Shown one piece after another: positions 9,358 to 21,593 of a stretch of DNA of 64,000 bases. Under the pieces are notes generated by a model, which saw nothing but the letters and a program-made list of their open reading frames with translations, was not told the origin of the DNA and searched no databases. Within the stretch, counting starts at the first letter, position 1; every line of letters starts with the position of its first letter. The translations under genes and the position numbers were made by a program. The stretch is from Sandaracinaceae bacterium (lineage in GTDB: Bacteria > Myxococcota_A > Polyangia > Polyangiales > Houyiibacteriaceae), in assembly GCA_016706685.1 (NCBI GenBank), contig JADJJE010000004.1, positions 124,001-188,000 of the forward strand. The letters are read 5' to 3'.

Positions 9358-12129
9358 TCAGCGGCGCTTGCGGACCGGACGGCGGAAGTCTCGGTCGAAG
9401 AGGCGGACGCGGCGGAGGGCCAGGTCTAGGAGGAAGAGGCCTAGGGCCAGGAAGAGGAGCTTGGGCCAGAGCTCTTCGTGGGAGCGGATGGTCTCGTCGC
9501 CGGGGTCGAAGAGGGCGCTGATGGCGTCGAGGGCGCCGCCGCCGGTGACGCCAGTGGCGCGCTCGAGGAGGGCGCGGTTGGGCTCGAAGGTGAGGTACTC
9601 GCGCGGGTAGGGGTTGGCCAGCTGGGCGGTGCTCTCGGCCACCGGGCGGCCTTGGCGCTCGTGGCTGGCGGTGAGCATGAAGGAGCCGTAGCGCTCGAGT
9701 GGGAAGCGCGCTTCGTAGAGGCCCGGCGCGGTCTGGCGCAGGGCGTGGGTCTCGCGCACGCGCGCCTGGGGGTTGTCCACGCCTTCGCGGGCCGCGGGCG
9801 CCCCCATGGGGCCTTCCACCGTCAGCGTGGACTCGAGGTCGTTCATGAAGCGGTCCGCGGTGTCGATGGCGTCCACCGTGACGCGCACCTCGCCGTCCAG
9901 CACCTCGGCGGTCATGTCCAGCGTCTCGCGGCGGCGCTGGCGCATGTGCTCGCGCACCAGCTGGGTCCAGAAGCGGGAGAACTGCGGCCAGCGCAGCCAC
10001 TCCACGGCCCAGCGGTTCTTCACGTCGCTGGTCCACGCCATGGACCAGCCGAGGCCCACGCGCCAGCGCGCCAGGATGGGCTCGCCCAGATCGCTCTGCA
10101 GGATGACCTGCGCGGGTGTGGGCTTGCGGCGGGTCGCCACGTAACCGTGCAGGAACGGCGCGGACGCGATGTCGATGCCGCGCAGGAAGTCCGCGTTCTG
10201 CACCACCATGGGTTGGAAGTACTCTTCCACGGCGGCCGAGCGCGCCACGGTGGTGGTCTCGCGCATGAAGATGCGCGGCACGTTGTGCGGGTCGCTGGTG
10301 AAGTAGCTGCGGCCGCCGCCGAGCGACGCCACCTGCTCCAGCAGCACGCGGTTCACGTCAGAGCCCAGGCCCACGCTGGTGACCGTGATGCCCTCGGCGC
10401 GCATGACCTGCACCAGCTCGGCGATGCCGCTCTCCGGAGCCTGCCCGTCGGTGAGCACGATGACGTGCTTCACGCGAGCGCGCGTGACCGCGAGGTCTTG
10501 GTAGGCCATGTCGAGCGCCGGGAAGATGTTGGTGCCGCCGCGCGCCGTCATGCGGCTGATGTCGCGCACGATGCGCAGTCGGTTGCGGGCGCTCTGCATG
10601 CGCACGATGCGCTCGGGCTCGGAGTCGAAGCCCACCACCATGATGTAGTCGTCGGCGCCCAGCATCTCGGCGGTGGCGCGCGCGGCCTCCTTGGCCAGCT
10701 CCAGCTTCTGGCCCGCCATGGACCCGCTGCGGTCGATGACCAGGGCCAGCGCGAGCGAGGGCTGGTTGCGGCGCCGCTCGGCGTCCATCCGCACGGGCAG
10801 GAGGCGCTCCATGCGCGAGCCCTGCCAGCCGCCGAGGCCGAAGCCGCTCTCGCCGCCGGCCATCATGAAGCCGCCGCCCTGGTCGCGGACGTAGCGCTCG
10901 ATGGCGTCCATCTGGCTCATGGAGACCTCGTCCGCCGAGACGTCCGAGAGCATGAAGAAGTCGAAGCGCTCGAGCTCGGCGGCGCTCGTCGGGATGGAGC
11001 GCGGCGTTCGCACGTCCACGTCGAACTCGCCCGCGGCGAGCGCGCGGCTCAGGTAGTTGGCGCGCCCGGCGGCGCCCTCCACGTACAGCACGCTGGGCTT
11101 GCCCGGCACCACCGCGGTGGTCTCGAAGCGGTTGTTCGCCGGGAAGCGGTCCTCGCCGCGCGGCTGCAGCTCGAGGCGATAGGTGACGGGGCCCGCCACG
11201 CGCACCACGGACTGGAACTCGATCTCGTTGTCGCCCGGCGTGAGCGTCACGTCGCGCACGGAGTCGAGGCCGTTCAACGTCTCGCCCTGGTAGAGGCGCA
11301 CGCGGGCCTCGGCGGCGTAGTTGGAGAACACGCGCGCGCGCACCGGGAAGGGGTCGCCGACGCGCAGCTGCTCGGGCACCGTCATGTCGCGCACGGCCAC
11401 CTCTTCGGGCGCGCCCTGCGTGTAGACGTGGTGGAACAGGCGCACGTCGAACTCGCGCGCGCGGCTGGCCTCGGCCAGGAGGTCGCCCTCGGTCTGGCCA
11501 CCGTCCGACAGCAGCACCGCGCGGCGCAGGTGCCCCGGCGGGAAGAGGCCATAGGCCAGCTGCAGCGCGGCCGCCATGTTGGACCCCGCGCCGGCGTCCG
11601 TGTGCGCCTCGTCGCCGTGCCGCGCCAGCCGCTCCGGCAACTCGGTGGCCTCACGCGCCAGCGGCACCACGCGGGCGTGCCGCGCGAAGGTGATGAGCTG
11701 CACGTCGTGCTCGCCACGCGCATCGAGCGCGGCCTGAACCTTGCCGCGTGCCTCCGCGATGGCCTCGTCGGTGACCGAGTCCGACACGTCCACCAGGAAC
11801 ACCGTGCTGATGCGCGCGCTGTCGGTGGTGCGCGAGAGCCGCGCCAGGCCCAGCACCAGCGCCGCCATGAGCACGGCCCGCAGCAGCACGCCGAGCCACT
11901 TCTGGAGCGGCGGCAGGTCCGCCAGCGAGAGCGTGGCCACCCAGCCCAAGAGCGGCAAGACCCCCAGCAGCACCAGCGCGCGCGAGGCGAGGAACTCGTA
12001 GCGCTCACCGCCGAACTCCCAAGCGAGGTCGTGGTCCCACACCTGCAGCCCGATGGCTACCGCGGCCGCGGCGCCCAGCAGCACCGCCAGCGCGAGCGCG
12101 CCCAGGTTCATGGAGCGGGCGCGGCTCAT
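9358..12129 (-). CDS. Large membrane protein with two VWA domains
   Basis: A 923-residue inner-membrane protein, last gene of the operon starting at 18152. Three N-terminal membrane helices (about 8-30, 48-68, 80-98) precede a VWA domain with MIDAS DVSDS (114-118). A beta-rich middle and a glutamine-amidotransferase-like segment (DQGGGFMMAGGESGFGLGGW) follow, then a second VWA domain with MIDAS DRSGS (LALVIDRSGSMAGQ), and a C-terminal membrane helix with a basic tail (LWPKLLFLALGLFLLDLALRR). The two MIDAS sites imply metal-dependent protein binding, probably as clients or partners of the MoxR ATPase encoded in the operon. The start overlaps the stop of the BatA-like gene by four bases (ATGA). 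Related proteins occur in Bat/aerotolerance-like operons; the exact role is unknown. Confidence 0.85.
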   Translation of the reverse strand: MSRARSMNLGALALAVLLGAAAAVAIGLQVWDHDLAWEFGGERYEFLASRALVLLGVLPLLGWVATLSLADLPPLQKWLGVLLRAVLMAALVLGLARLSRTTDSARISTVFLVDVSDSVTDEAIAEARGKVQAALDARGEHDVQLITFARHARVVPLAREATELPERLARHGDEAHTDAGAGSNMAAALQLAYGLFPPGHLRRAVLLSDGGQTEGDLLAEASRAREFDVRLFHHVYTQGAPEEVAVRDMTVPEQLRVGDPFPVRARVFSNYAAEARVRLYQGETLNGLDSVRDVTLTPGDNEIEFQSVVRVAGPVTYRLELQPRGEDRFPANNRFETTAVVPGKPSVLYVEGAAGRANYLSRALAAGEFDVDVRTPRSIPTSAAELERFDFFMLSDVSADEVSMSQMDAIERYVRDQGGGFMMAGGESGFGLGGWQGSRMERLLPVRMDAERRRNQPSLALALVIDRSGSMAGQKLELAKEAARATAEMLGADDYIMVVGFDSEPERIVRMQSARNRLRIVRDISRMTARGGTNIFPALDMAYQDLAVTRARVKHVIVLTDGQAPESGIAELVQVMRAEGITVTSVGLGSDVNRVLLEQVASLGGGRSYFTSDPHNVPRIFMRETTTVARSAAVEEYFQPMVVQNADFLRGIDIASAPFLHGYVATRRKPTPAQVILQSDLGEPILARWRVGLGWSMAWTSDVKNRWAVEWLRWPQFSRFWTQLVREHMRQRRRETLDMTAEVLDGEVRVTVDAIDTADRFMNDLESTLTVEGPMGAPAAREGVDNPQARVRETHALRQTAPGLYEARFPLERYGSFMLTASHERQGRPVAESTAQLANPYPREYLTFEPNRALLERATGVTGGGALDAISALFDPGDETIRSHEELWPKLLFLALGLFLLDLALRRVRLFDRDFRRPVRKRR

Positions 12130-14033
12130 ACCGTGTACCTCCGGTGGTACGTGAACCACTCCACGCCCAGGATGAGCAGCACAGCCCCCAGCAGGTACAG
12201 CCACAGCTCGCGGCGCACGCCCACGGCGCCGGGGGTGACGCGCCCAGCAGCGGTGGCGCCCACCGCGAGCCGGTCGGTGGGCTTGATCTCGGTCTCGTCT
12301 CCGGCACCCAGGTTCACCGCGAAAGAGTCCTCGCTGGAGACGCCGTCGGCGCCCTCGGTGCGGATGGTGTAGATGCCGGCGTGCGTGCCCGCGAAGAGCG
12401 CGCGCCCCTCGGCGACGGGGACCACGTACTCACGCTGGTCCGGGCCCATCAAGGTGGCCTGCGTGGCGCCTGCCGGCACGGGGATGTGCCAGGTCTCGCC
12501 GGTGTAGTAGCTGGACACGTAGCGGGCGTCTTCCTGGACGAACCAGTCGATGGTGTTGAGCAAGAACAGCGGCCAGGCCACGCGCAGCACCAGGTCGCTG
12601 CGGCGCGGGTCGAAGTTGAGGGCCACGAAGCGCTGCCCGTTGCGGCGGCCCTCCACGATGAGCGGCAGGGCGTCGGTGCCGGCCACCACGCGGTCCTCGC
12701 GCTCGAGCGTCACCTGCAGCGCCGAGGCAATGTTCACGTCGGCCAGCGCCGTCCAGCGCACCAGCGGGTGCCGCCGCTCCACGCGATCCACCGTGGGGCC
12801 CTCCACCTCACCCACGATGGGGAATGGGCCGGTCACGCCTTCGTCCGGGCGCGGATACAGATAGAGCGCCGCGGTGTCCGGCGGCGTGGGCGGCACCCAG
12901 GCGTCGAAGAGCACCACGTCGAAGCGCCCCTCGGGCGGATACGCCTCGGGAGTGACCTCGACCACGTCGAGGTACTCGTCCAGCACCAGCGCTGCCTGCA
13001 GGTACAGGTTTCCGCGCGAGACCAGCAGCACACGCGCACGGCGCCGCTCGGGCAGGCGCGCGAACGCGTGGTCGTCGGCGTCCAGGTGGTCGAGGCCCTC
13101 GCGCGTGACCAGCCGCGCTTCCAGCGTGCGGTCCACGCCCGACACGTTGCGGAAGGTGCGGCGCAGGCGCTCTTCGGGCCCGAGCGAAAGCGTCTGGATG
13201 TCCACGGGCTCGCCGTCGCCGATGAGCTGCAGCTCCACCTGGCGCGCCTCGTCGGTGGGGTTCCACAGCTCCACCAGCACCTCGCTCTGGCTCTTGTCGA
13301 GCGGGTAGCGGCGCACCGCGAAGGCCGACAACCCCACGTTGGCGTCGGCGCGGCCGATGCGCACCCAGCTGAGCCGGATCTCCGCTTCCGTGAGCTCCGC
13401 CGCCATGCTGTCGCTGGCCTCGAGGCCGCCGTCGGTCAGCACCACCACCTCGGCGCGCGGCTGCCCACGCAGCACGTCCAGCGCCAGGTGCAGGCCCGGG
13501 CGCAGGTTGGCGCGCAGGTGCGTGGTGCTCAGCGACTCGATGGCGTCGCGCAGCACGCGCGCGTCGCTGGTGAGCGGCGAGAGCGGCGTGGCGGTCTCGT
13601 CCAGCTGGGCGATCTGCAGGCGGTCGGCGGGGCCGAGGCCATCGATCAAGCGGCGCAGCTCGGCCTCGGCCGCTTCGAAGCGCGACGGCTCCACATCCGT
13701 GGCGGACATGGAGGCGCTCGCGTCCACCAGCACCAGCAGCGAGCGGCCCTGCTCGGTGGCGCCCTGGTAGCGCGGGTCGCCGAGCGCAAACGCCAGGATG
13801 GCGATGATGAACAGCGCCAACAGCAACGAGAGCCAGCGCTTGAGCTGCGAGAACAGGCGCGTGGTCTGCTTCTCGGCGAGGATCTCCTCCCACAGCCGAA
13901 CGAACGGCACCTCCACCTGCCGGCGCCGCAGCTTGAGCAGGTACAGGATGACGGCGCCCACGCCGAAGCCACCCAGCACCATGAGCACCTGGGTGAGCGA
14001 GAGCCCTGTGAGCGTGAGTCCGGAGGCGCCCAT
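12126..14033 (-). CDS. BatA-like membrane protein with VWA domain
   Basis: A 635-residue protein with the BatA N-terminal layout: one helix, a basic cytoplasmic linker (LKLRRRQVEVPFVRLWEEIL), a second helix (about 66-86) and then a VWA domain with MIDAS DASAS (LLVLVDASASMSATD). The remaining 400 residues are beta-rich and probably periplasmic, with one helix near the C-terminus (LWLYLLGAVLLILGVEWF). By family, BatA-type proteins form a MoxR/DUF58/VWA system linked to envelope stress or metal-dependent protein assembly. It starts three bases after the stop of the DUF58 gene and overlaps the next gene by four bases, so the genes are co-translated. Confidence 0.85.
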   Translation of the reverse strand: MGASGLTLTGLSLTQVLMVLGGFGVGAVILYLLKLRRRQVEVPFVRLWEEILAEKQTTRLFSQLKRWLSLLLALFIIAILAFALGDPRYQGATEQGRSLLVLVDASASMSATDVEPSRFEAAEAELRRLIDGLGPADRLQIAQLDETATPLSPLTSDARVLRDAIESLSTTHLRANLRPGLHLALDVLRGQPRAEVVVLTDGGLEASDSMAAELTEAEIRLSWVRIGRADANVGLSAFAVRRYPLDKSQSEVLVELWNPTDEARQVELQLIGDGEPVDIQTLSLGPEERLRRTFRNVSGVDRTLEARLVTREGLDHLDADDHAFARLPERRRARVLLVSRGNLYLQAALVLDEYLDVVEVTPEAYPPEGRFDVVLFDAWVPPTPPDTAALYLYPRPDEGVTGPFPIVGEVEGPTVDRVERRHPLVRWTALADVNIASALQVTLEREDRVVAGTDALPLIVEGRRNGQRFVALNFDPRRSDLVLRVAWPLFLLNTIDWFVQEDARYVSSYYTGETWHIPVPAGATQATLMGPDQREYVVPVAEGRALFAGTHAGIYTIRTEGADGVSSEDSFAVNLGAGDETEIKPTDRLAVGATAAGRVTPGAVGVRRELWLYLLGAVLLILGVEWFTYHRRYTV

Positions 14034-14036
14034 GGT

Positions 14037-14999
<963 letters not shown>

Positions 15000-15006
15000 G
15001 TGCTGG

Positions 15007-16001
<995 letters not shown>

Positions 16002-16005
<4 letters not shown>

Positions 16006-18152
16006 GGGTTCGTCTCCTGCGGGGTGCCCGCGGTCTGCGTGTCTGCCGCGTCGCGCGGCCGGATGAGTTGGAAGTAGCGCCGCACGTAGAAGCGGTAGCC
16101 GGGCGGGACCTCGTCGCGCTCCAGCACCTCTTCGGCGTGGTTGGAGTAGTCCGTGTGCACGTCGCGGTAGCCACGGCCCACGAAGCCGCGCTCCGCCGCG
16201 CCCAGGATGACCTCGCTGCGGGAGGGGCCCTCGCTCTGCTGGCCCTCCACCCGTGAGTCGCGTGTGTTGGCGTTCAGCCGCGTGGGGTCTTCGCCGAGCA
16301 TCTCGCCGCCGTCGCCGCTGCCCGCGCCGGGGCCCACGCTACCGCTGCCTTCGCCCTGACCCTGACCCTGGCCTTGGCCCTCTCCGGGCATCTCCAGCGT
16401 GGCGTTGCCGCCGCCTTGTCCCGAGGGATCGAGCGTGAGCTCCATGTCGCCCTGACCCTGGCCCTGACCCTGACCTTGGCCCTGGCCGCCGGGCTGCCCG
16501 CCCTGGCCCTGCTGGCCTTGGCCCTGGCCCTGGCCCTGGCCTTGCTGACCCTGGCCTTGACCCTGTTGCCCCTGGCCCTGGCCCTGCTGGCCTTCGCCCT
16601 GACCTTGCTGGCCCTGGCCCTGACCCTGCTGACCTTGTTGGCCCTGCTGGCCCTCGCCCGGCATGCGGATGCGCGCCTGCTGGCCGCCCTCACCCGCGGC
16701 ACCCAAGCGGAAGCGCTGCATCATGCCCTCGCGGCCCTGACCCTGACCCTGCTGACCTTGTTGGCCCTGCTGACCTTGCTGGCCTTGCTGGCCCTGTTGC
16801 CCCTGCTGTTGCTGCTGCTGGGCCCGGCGGATCATCTCGCGCAGCTGCTCCATCTGGCGCTGCATCTCCTGGCGCTGCTCCTCGCTCATCTGCTCGCGCG
16901 CCATGCGGTTGAGGTCTTCCGCCATCTGCTCCATGCGCTGCGCGGCTTCCTCGCGCGCGTTCCGGTTGAGGTCTTGCGCGGCCTGGTCCATCTCACGGCG
17001 CAGGCGGTCCAGCTGGCGGCGGCGTTCTTCCATGGCGGCCTGGTCGCGCTGCAGCGTCTCGAGTTCGCGCTGCCGGCGACGCAGCAAGCTCTCCTCTTCC
17101 TCGTCGAGCCCGCCCTCTTCACGCTGACGTTGGAGCAGGCTCTCCATTTCCTCCCGGTGCTCTTCGAGGCGCCGGTCCAGCTCCTCGCGGTCGCGCTGGC
17201 TGTTGTCCTGCGCCGCGCGCTCCATGGCCTCCCGCAGGCGGTCCAGCTCGGCGCGCGAGACGTCTTCGCTGCGCACACGCTCGGCCATTTGCTCCATGGC
17301 TTCGGCGGCCGCCTCGGCCTCGGCGTTGCGCATGGCCTCCGACGCGGCCTCGGTCAGACCTTGGCGCGCCAGCTCGTTGCCCATCTCGCGCAGGGCGTCG
17401 TTCAGGGCCTCGGCCTCCATGGGCCGGGACTCGGCCAGGCGGGTCTCCAGCTCGCGCAGCTCACGCAGCGCCTCGGTGCGGTCCAGCTCGCGGTCGGCCA
17501 GGCGCTCGAGGATGTCATTGAAGTCGCGCGCGGCTTCGCGCGTGGCCTCGTCGGTCTCCGGGTTCTCCAACATGGGGCGGAGGGCGCTCTCGAAGGCGTC
17601 GAGGTCGTCGGGGTGCACCAGCATGGGGTTCAGGTCGCTGATGGGCGGCGCGGGCGCGCGACCCAGCACCTCCAGCTGCGTGACCACCAGCACGATGGTG
17701 AGCAGCGCGAGCCCAATGGGCCAGTCACGAGGCACCCGCAGCGGCATGGCGCGCGCGGGTTGGAGCCCGGCGCTGCGTTGGGCGGCGTCGGCGATGGCGG
17801 CGTCCATGAAGGCGCTGCGCTCGGCGGCCGGCAGGTTGGTGAACTCCACGGCGCTGGCTACCCGGCTGTCGAGCGAGTGCGCGCGGTCCAGCAGCTGGGC
17901 GGCGTGAAGTGGCGACACGCGGCGAAGGGCACCCAGCAGCGCGCCGCGAAGGGCAGGGGCCGCACACACGAGCAGCCACGTGGTCCCCAGCTCGGCACTG
18001 AGCACGCGGGTCTTCACGCTGGCCACCACGATGGCCGCCGCGGCGAGGGCGACGATGGCGAAGAGCGTGCCGGCCTCGATGGCGCGACGGGTGCGCACGC
18101 GGCGCCGGACGGCTGCGACCGCGTGGGCCAGGGGCGTGGGAAGGGTGGTCAT
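16002..18152 (-). CDS. DUF4175-like membrane protein with Gly-Gln tract
   Basis: A 716-residue membrane protein that opens the MoxR/VWA operon. Two membrane regions (about 24-75 and 145-165) are followed by a long charged coiled coil (about 200-450, rich in E, R, Q, A), then about 150 residues built almost only of Gly and Gln, and a folded C-terminus ending in DEVPPGYRFYVRRYFQLIRP. This layout is seen in DUF4175-type proteins beside moxR genes in myxobacteria and alpha-proteobacteria; function is unknown. The low-complexity tract is probably disordered. ATG 18152 begins the basic N-terminus just before the first helix. The 125 bases upstream contain no recognised promoter. Confidence 0.8.
16350..16825 (-). 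repeat. Gly-Gln low-complexity coding tract
   Basis: Within the DUF4175-like gene, hexamer and nonamer variants of CAGGGC and CAGCAGGGC repeat for most of 475 bases, encoding GQ, GQQ and GQGQ runs in two main blocks separated by a less repetitive segment (EGMMQRFRLGAAGEGG). Such DNA is prone to replication slippage, so the copy number may vary between strains or assemblies. The frame stays open throughout. Confidence 0.9.
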
Positions 18153-18277
18153 TCAGAGTGGACCGTGCCGGGAGAAGAAAGTTCCCACGACGTGAGGCAG
18201 GAGCGGACTATAGCGGACTGGAAGGCGCCTGATCCGGTGAACGCGCGGACGCGCGGGATCTTCCCCGAGCGCCCGCT

Positions 18278-19540
18278 TCAGCCCGCCGTTCCGAACGGCG
18301 AAGTGCCGCGCCCCGGCCCATCGAAGAGCGGCAGGCAATCCACGCTGGTGCCTGCGGGGACGTCCCCGGTGCCCGCCGGAATGAGGGCCAGCACGTCTAC
18401 CCCCGCGAGCGCCGGCAGGGCCCCCGAGCCCCGCCGCGGAACCGGCACGAACGCCACCCCGGGCGCGCAGCTCGCGTCGTGGACCAGGCGGCCGCGCAGC
18501 AGCTCGTCGCGCCCGCGCGTCTGCTTCACGGTGGACGCCAGGGTGGCCCGCAACAGGCCGCGATGCGGAGTGGCGTCTCCCAGAAGCGCGCGCAGCAGCG
18601 GCCGCACCAGCACCTCGAACGTGACGAACGCGCTGACCGGGTTCCCCGGCAGGCCCAGCACCCGCTTCCCGTCGGGGCGCCGCCCGAAAGCGAAGGGCTT
18701 TCCGGGCTTGATGGCCACCTTCCAAAACGCCATCTCGACGCCGGCGGCCTCAAAGGCGGGGCGCATCAGATCGTGGTCACCCACGGACACACCACCGCTG
18801 GTGATGACCAGGTCGTTGTCCCGCAGCGCTGCCGTGAGCGCCACGGTCAGCGCCCCCAGGTCGTCGCGCACGATGGGCAACACCTCCGGGATGGCACCCA
18901 CGTCCCGCAACATGGCCTCCAGCATGTAGGCGTTGGAGTTGATGATGCTGCCCGGGCGCTCGGGGTCGTCGATGCGCCGCAGCTCGTCCCCGCTGGACAG
19001 CACCGCGACGCGCGGCCGCCGCACCACGGCCACCTCGGCGATTCCCTGGCTGGCCAGCAGTCCAATCTCCCCGGCGGTCACGCGCCCGCCTCGCCGCAGC
19101 AGGGGGTCCCCCACGCGAGCGTCTTCGCCTTGCTGGCGAACGTTCTCGCCGGGCTTGGCAGCCTCCGTGAAGCACGCCAGGTCGCCTTCGCGGGTGACGT
19201 CCTCCTGGAGCACCACCGCGTCGGCGCCGTGGGGCAGGGCGGCGCCCGTGAAGATGCGCACGGCCGCCCCGGCCGGGCAGACAGGCCGCTGCGTGCCACC
19301 CGCGCTCGACTCGCCCATCACGGGCAGCCTCACGGGCGCTTCCGTAAGTGCTTCCGTAAGGTCCTCCGCGCGGACCGCGTAGCCATCCATGGCGCTGTTG
19401 GCGAAGGGCGGGCTGTCCATGCGGGCGGCGACGTCCTCGGCCAGCACCCGGCCGAACGCGACCGGGAGGGGCACCGTCTCGGCTTCCAGTGGGGCGACGT
19501 CGCGCAGGACGCCCGCGATGGCCTCGCCGATGGTCAGCAT
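18278..19540 (-). CDS. moeA: Molybdopterin molybdenumtransferase MoeA
   Basis: A 420-residue MoeA, normal length. It ligates molybdate to adenylylated molybdopterin in the last step of molybdenum-cofactor synthesis in the cytoplasm. Visible motifs are PPFANSAMDGYAV near the N-terminus, PGSIINSNAYML, VITSGGVSVGDHD (the MoCF-binding TSGGVS turn), KPGKPFAFG and LGLPGNPVSAF. Domain IV is present at the C-terminus. The start ATG 19540 sits one base before the stop of the lytic transglycosylase gene (19542), so the two are probably co-transcribed although functionally unrelated. Longer in-frame extensions upstream read into that gene in another frame and were rejected. Confidence 0.93.
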   Translation of the reverse strand: MLTIGEAIAGVLRDVAPLEAETVPLPVAFGRVLAEDVAARMDSPPFANSAMDGYAVRAEDLTEALTEAPVRLPVMGESSAGGTQRPVCPAGAAVRIFTGAALPHGADAVVLQEDVTREGDLACFTEAAKPGENVRQQGEDARVGDPLLRRGGRVTAGEIGLLASQGIAEVAVVRRPRVAVLSSGDELRRIDDPERPGSIINSNAYMLEAMLRDVGAIPEVLPIVRDDLGALTVALTAALRDNDLVITSGGVSVGDHDLMRPAFEAAGVEMAFWKVAIKPGKPFAFGRRPDGKRVLGLPGNPVSAFVTFEVLVRPLLRALLGDATPHRGLLRATLASTVKQTRGRDELLRGRLVHDASCAPGVAFVPVPRRGSGALPALAGVDVLALIPAGTGDVPAGTSVDCLPLFDGPGRGTSPFGTAG

Positions 19541-19541
19541 C

Positions 19542-21593
19542 TCACGGTTCCTGCGGGCCTCTGCCGGCGGCATCGCCCTGGTCGTCTTCGTCGTCCTGGT
19601 CGTCCTGCTCGTCTTCGGTGCCTCGCTCGCCGTCGTCGCGGCGCTCGGTCCGCTCCGGTTCGTCGTCGAGTTCGTCCTCCGCGTCCAGCGCGCCCTCGCG
19701 GGCTTCGCCGTCGTCGTCACTCGCGTCGTCGTCCGCCAGCGCTTCCTCGTCTTCGCTCGCCCCATCGCGCGCGGCCACGACCACGGCTTCCTGCTCGCGT
19801 CGCGCGGCAGCGGTGGCAGCGGCCAGGCGGGTGGGGTCGGCGTAGATCACCAGCTCTTGGCCGGGCACGATGTCGCTGCGCCGCGAGAAGCGGTTGATGC
19901 GCGCCAGGTCGGCCACCCGCCTGCCGTAGCGGTCTGCCAGGCTGCGCAGTGTGTCGCCGGGCTGCACCACGTAGCGCAGCCGCACCCGGCCCGCTTGGGT
20001 CTCGTGGTACTCGAAGAACTCCTCGGTGCCCACCACCAGCACGCGCACCTCGTCCGGGGTGAGCACGATGGTCTGCGCCAGGTCTCGGCGCGGGTCCACG
20101 AAGAGCTGCAGCACCATGTCCGAGACCAGGCGTGCCTGCGGGTCGAGCGCGTTCCAGCCCCGCACCTCGTCCACGCTCACGCCGAAGAAGCGGGCCACGT
20201 CGGCCAGCGACTCACCGCCCCGCACCGGGTAGAACACACGCCGCCGGCCGGGCAGCTCCACCACGCTTCCCGTCACGCTGACGATCTCGCGGCGTGTGGC
20301 CGAGGCGCGCTGACGAGGCGTGCCTGCCGGCACCACCAACGCCAACCCAGCGCTGACCCGGCTGTCGTCTTCGAGCTCGTTGAGCTCGCGCAACACCTCC
20401 ACGCTGGTGCGGAACGACCACGCCACCTCGTCGAGGCTCTCGCCGAAGCGCACCACGTGCGTGCCATAGGTGCGGTCGCGTGGACGGACGCGCGCCCAGG
20501 CCCGGCCGAACGTCTCGAGGCGCTCGCGCGGGATGCGCACGGCATACTCCCCACCAGGCGGCGTGCGTCCGCGCAGCAGCTCGGGGTTGAGCGCCAAGAG
20601 CTCGCGCGGGGGCATCCCCGCGGCGCGCGCCACAGTGGACAGCTGCACGCCCCCGGACACCAGCACCTCTTCGATCTCGATGGGCGTGTCGCGCGTGAGC
20701 TCCGCGAACCCGAAGCGCTCGGGGTTCCGCATCACGATGGCACACGCCAGAATCTTGGAGACGTAGACCGTAGTCTCGAAGGGCAGCCCGGACTCGAGCC
20801 GCGCCAGGGCCCAGAAGTCGTTGGTGTTGTATTTTCGGATGGACCGCACCATCGCGCCATAGCCCATGTTGTAGGCCGCGAGCGCCAGCTCCCATGCTCC
20901 AAGCCGCTGGTGCAGGTCGCGCAGGTAGGCCGCCGCGGCGCGGGTGGACCGAATCGGGTCGTTGCGCTGGTCCACCCAGTGCGTGCGGGTGAGCCCGTAC
21001 TCCTCGCCCGTGACGGGCACGAACTGCCACATCCCGGCAGCCCCCGCGTGGCTCCGCACCGTGGGGTCGAAGCCGCTCTCGGCCATGGCCACGCAGCGCA
21101 GATCGCGCGGCAGGCCGGCGGTGGCCAGCTCCCGGTCGATCATGGCGCCGTAGCGCGTGGAGCGCTGAATCCAGCCCGACATCAGCTGACGCCCGCGTGG
21201 GTCACTCCGGAAGTACTCGAGGAAGCGCACCACGCGCTCGTCCCAACGCACCGGAAGGTCGGGCAGGGCGATGCCCCGCAGCCAGCTCAAGTCGGCCTCG
21301 CCGCGGGCGGTCTCGGGCCGGCGAGGCGGACCGTCCGACGTCAGCGCGCTCGGGATGCGGTCCAAGACGCGCGGGCTGTCACCCCCCTCGGTCCGCGCCC
21401 CCACAGGGCGAAACAGCGCGCGCTCGGCTTCGTGCAGCGCCCGCAACGAAGCGGCTTCGTCGCCCTCCACCGGCTGTCCCAGGGCGAGGGCAGGCGCGAA
21501 CGTCAGCGCCGCGCCCAGCGTCACCCCATGCACGACGCGGCCCGCCCAGGGGGAGCGAACGAGCGCGCGAGCTGCCGTGAGGAGGGACACCAC
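19542..21593 (-). CDS. MltD-like lytic transglycosylase with LysM repeats
   Basis: A secreted peptidoglycan-cleaving enzyme of about 683 residues. A signal peptide (hydrophobic to ALALGQ) precedes an SLT domain with the catalytic glutamate in CVAMAESGFDPTVRSHAGAA and the motifs GMWQFVP and AYNMGYG. Three LysM-type peptidoglycan-binding modules follow, starting at YGTHVVRFGESLDEVA, VFYPVRGGESLADVA and RLRYVVQPGDTLRSLA. The last 80 residues are extremely acidic (runs of D and E). By family it cleaves the MurNAc-GlcNAc bond to make 1,6-anhydro ends. GTG 21593 or the adjacent GTG 21590 places the start just before the signal peptide; there is no lipobox, unlike E. coli MltD. Confidence 0.85.
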   Translation of the reverse strand: MVSLLTAARALVRSPWAGRVVHGVTLGAALTFAPALALGQPVEGDEAASLRALHEAERALFRPVGARTEGGDSPRVLDRIPSALTSDGPPRRPETARGEADLSWLRGIALPDLPVRWDERVVRFLEYFRSDPRGRQLMSGWIQRSTRYGAMIDRELATAGLPRDLRCVAMAESGFDPTVRSHAGAAGMWQFVPVTGEEYGLTRTHWVDQRNDPIRSTRAAAAYLRDLHQRLGAWELALAAYNMGYGAMVRSIRKYNTNDFWALARLESGLPFETTVYVSKILACAIVMRNPERFGFAELTRDTPIEIEEVLVSGGVQLSTVARAAGMPPRELLALNPELLRGRTPPGGEYAVRIPRERLETFGRAWARVRPRDRTYGTHVVRFGESLDEVAWSFRTSVEVLRELNELEDDSRVSAGLALVVPAGTPRQRASATRREIVSVTGSVVELPGRRRVFYPVRGGESLADVARFFGVSVDEVRGWNALDPQARLVSDMVLQLFVDPRRDLAQTIVLTPDEVRVLVVGTEEFFEYHETQAGRVRLRYVVQPGDTLRSLADRYGRRVADLARINRFSRRSDIVPGQELVIYADPTRLAAATAAARREQEAVVVAARDGASEDEEALADDDASDDDGEAREGALDAEDELDDEPERTERRDDGERGTEDEQDDQDDEDDQGDAAGRGPQEP

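Noticed and set aside
16350..16825. CRISPR-like short repeats
   Set aside because: The units are contiguous 6-9 base codon repeats without spacers and in frame within a protein.
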